A stretch of DNA of 14,759 bases from Desulfobacterales bacterium (GTDB taxonomy: Bacteria; Desulfobacterota; Desulfobacteria; Desulfobacterales; 4be13). The stretch covers positions 1 through 14,759 of the forward strand of contig JAOZRQ010000124.1 of NCBI GenBank assembly GCA_029940115.1. Direction: 5' to 3'. Positions 14,756-14,759 of this stretch are shown in pieces (position 1 is the first letter of the stretch; each line of letters starts with the position of its first letter). The translations under genes were made by a program, and so were the position numbers. The notes under the pieces are model-generated. The model did not search any database and was not told the DNA's origin. It was given only the letters and a program-made list of their open reading frames with translations.

Positions 14756-14759
14756 ACCT

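Overview
The window looks like bacterial chromosome from a sulfate-reducer-like member of the Desulfobacterota (deltaproteobacterial type). This is inferred from gene style only: a CLC-CBS chloride protein, fragments of an ATPase type I associate with that group, and word-repeat intergenic DNA. No marker gene fixes the taxon. All supported genes read on the + strand.

Layout. 1-410 is non-coding DNA with three hairpins and a 9-nt-period repeat just before the first gene. 411-2972 holds two different fold-type I PLP aminotransferases (366 and 440 aa). The gap between them is filled by twelve in-phase heptamers and is also spanned by a possible 48-codon ORF. 2962-3137 is a heptamer array that flips strand in its middle, so it can form a very long imperfect hairpin. 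3151-4965 is a CLC chloride channel/transporter with a CBS pair. 4985-5047 is a third heptamer array. 5072-5960 holds hairpins and two pieces of P-loop ATPase coding sequence in the wrong order: a Walker B piece first, then an N-terminal Walker A piece.

5957-14755 is a lipopeptide-type assembly line with visibly higher GC. Its 5' part is broken. A fatty-acyl-AMP ligase (FAAL) starts mid-domain, fused to the ATPase fragment. It loses its C-terminal subdomain and jumps out of frame into an acyl carrier protein, a linker and the N-terminal half of an amino-transferase (AMT) domain. That AMT jumps out of frame into the second half of a condensation domain. From there one uninterrupted frame of more than 2,190 codons encodes C(partial)-A-PCP-E-C-PCP-TE and ends four bases before the window end.

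Biology. The ancestral line probably loaded a fatty acid (FAAL-ACP), converted it to a beta-amino fatty acid (AMT, as in the iturin/mycosubtilin class), and added phenylalanine. The A-domain pocket reads DAWTIAAVCK, very close to the gramicidin synthetase A Phe code. It would then epimerise the Phe, pass it to a last module that has C, PCP and TE but no adenylation domain, and release it by the TE. As written, the 5' half cannot make a working enzyme. Either the locus is decaying by deletions or the assembly is collapsed. The most notable points are the three out-of-frame domain junctions, the A-less terminal module, and the periodic 7-nt and 9-nt word arrays, with a different word in each of five non-coding stretches.
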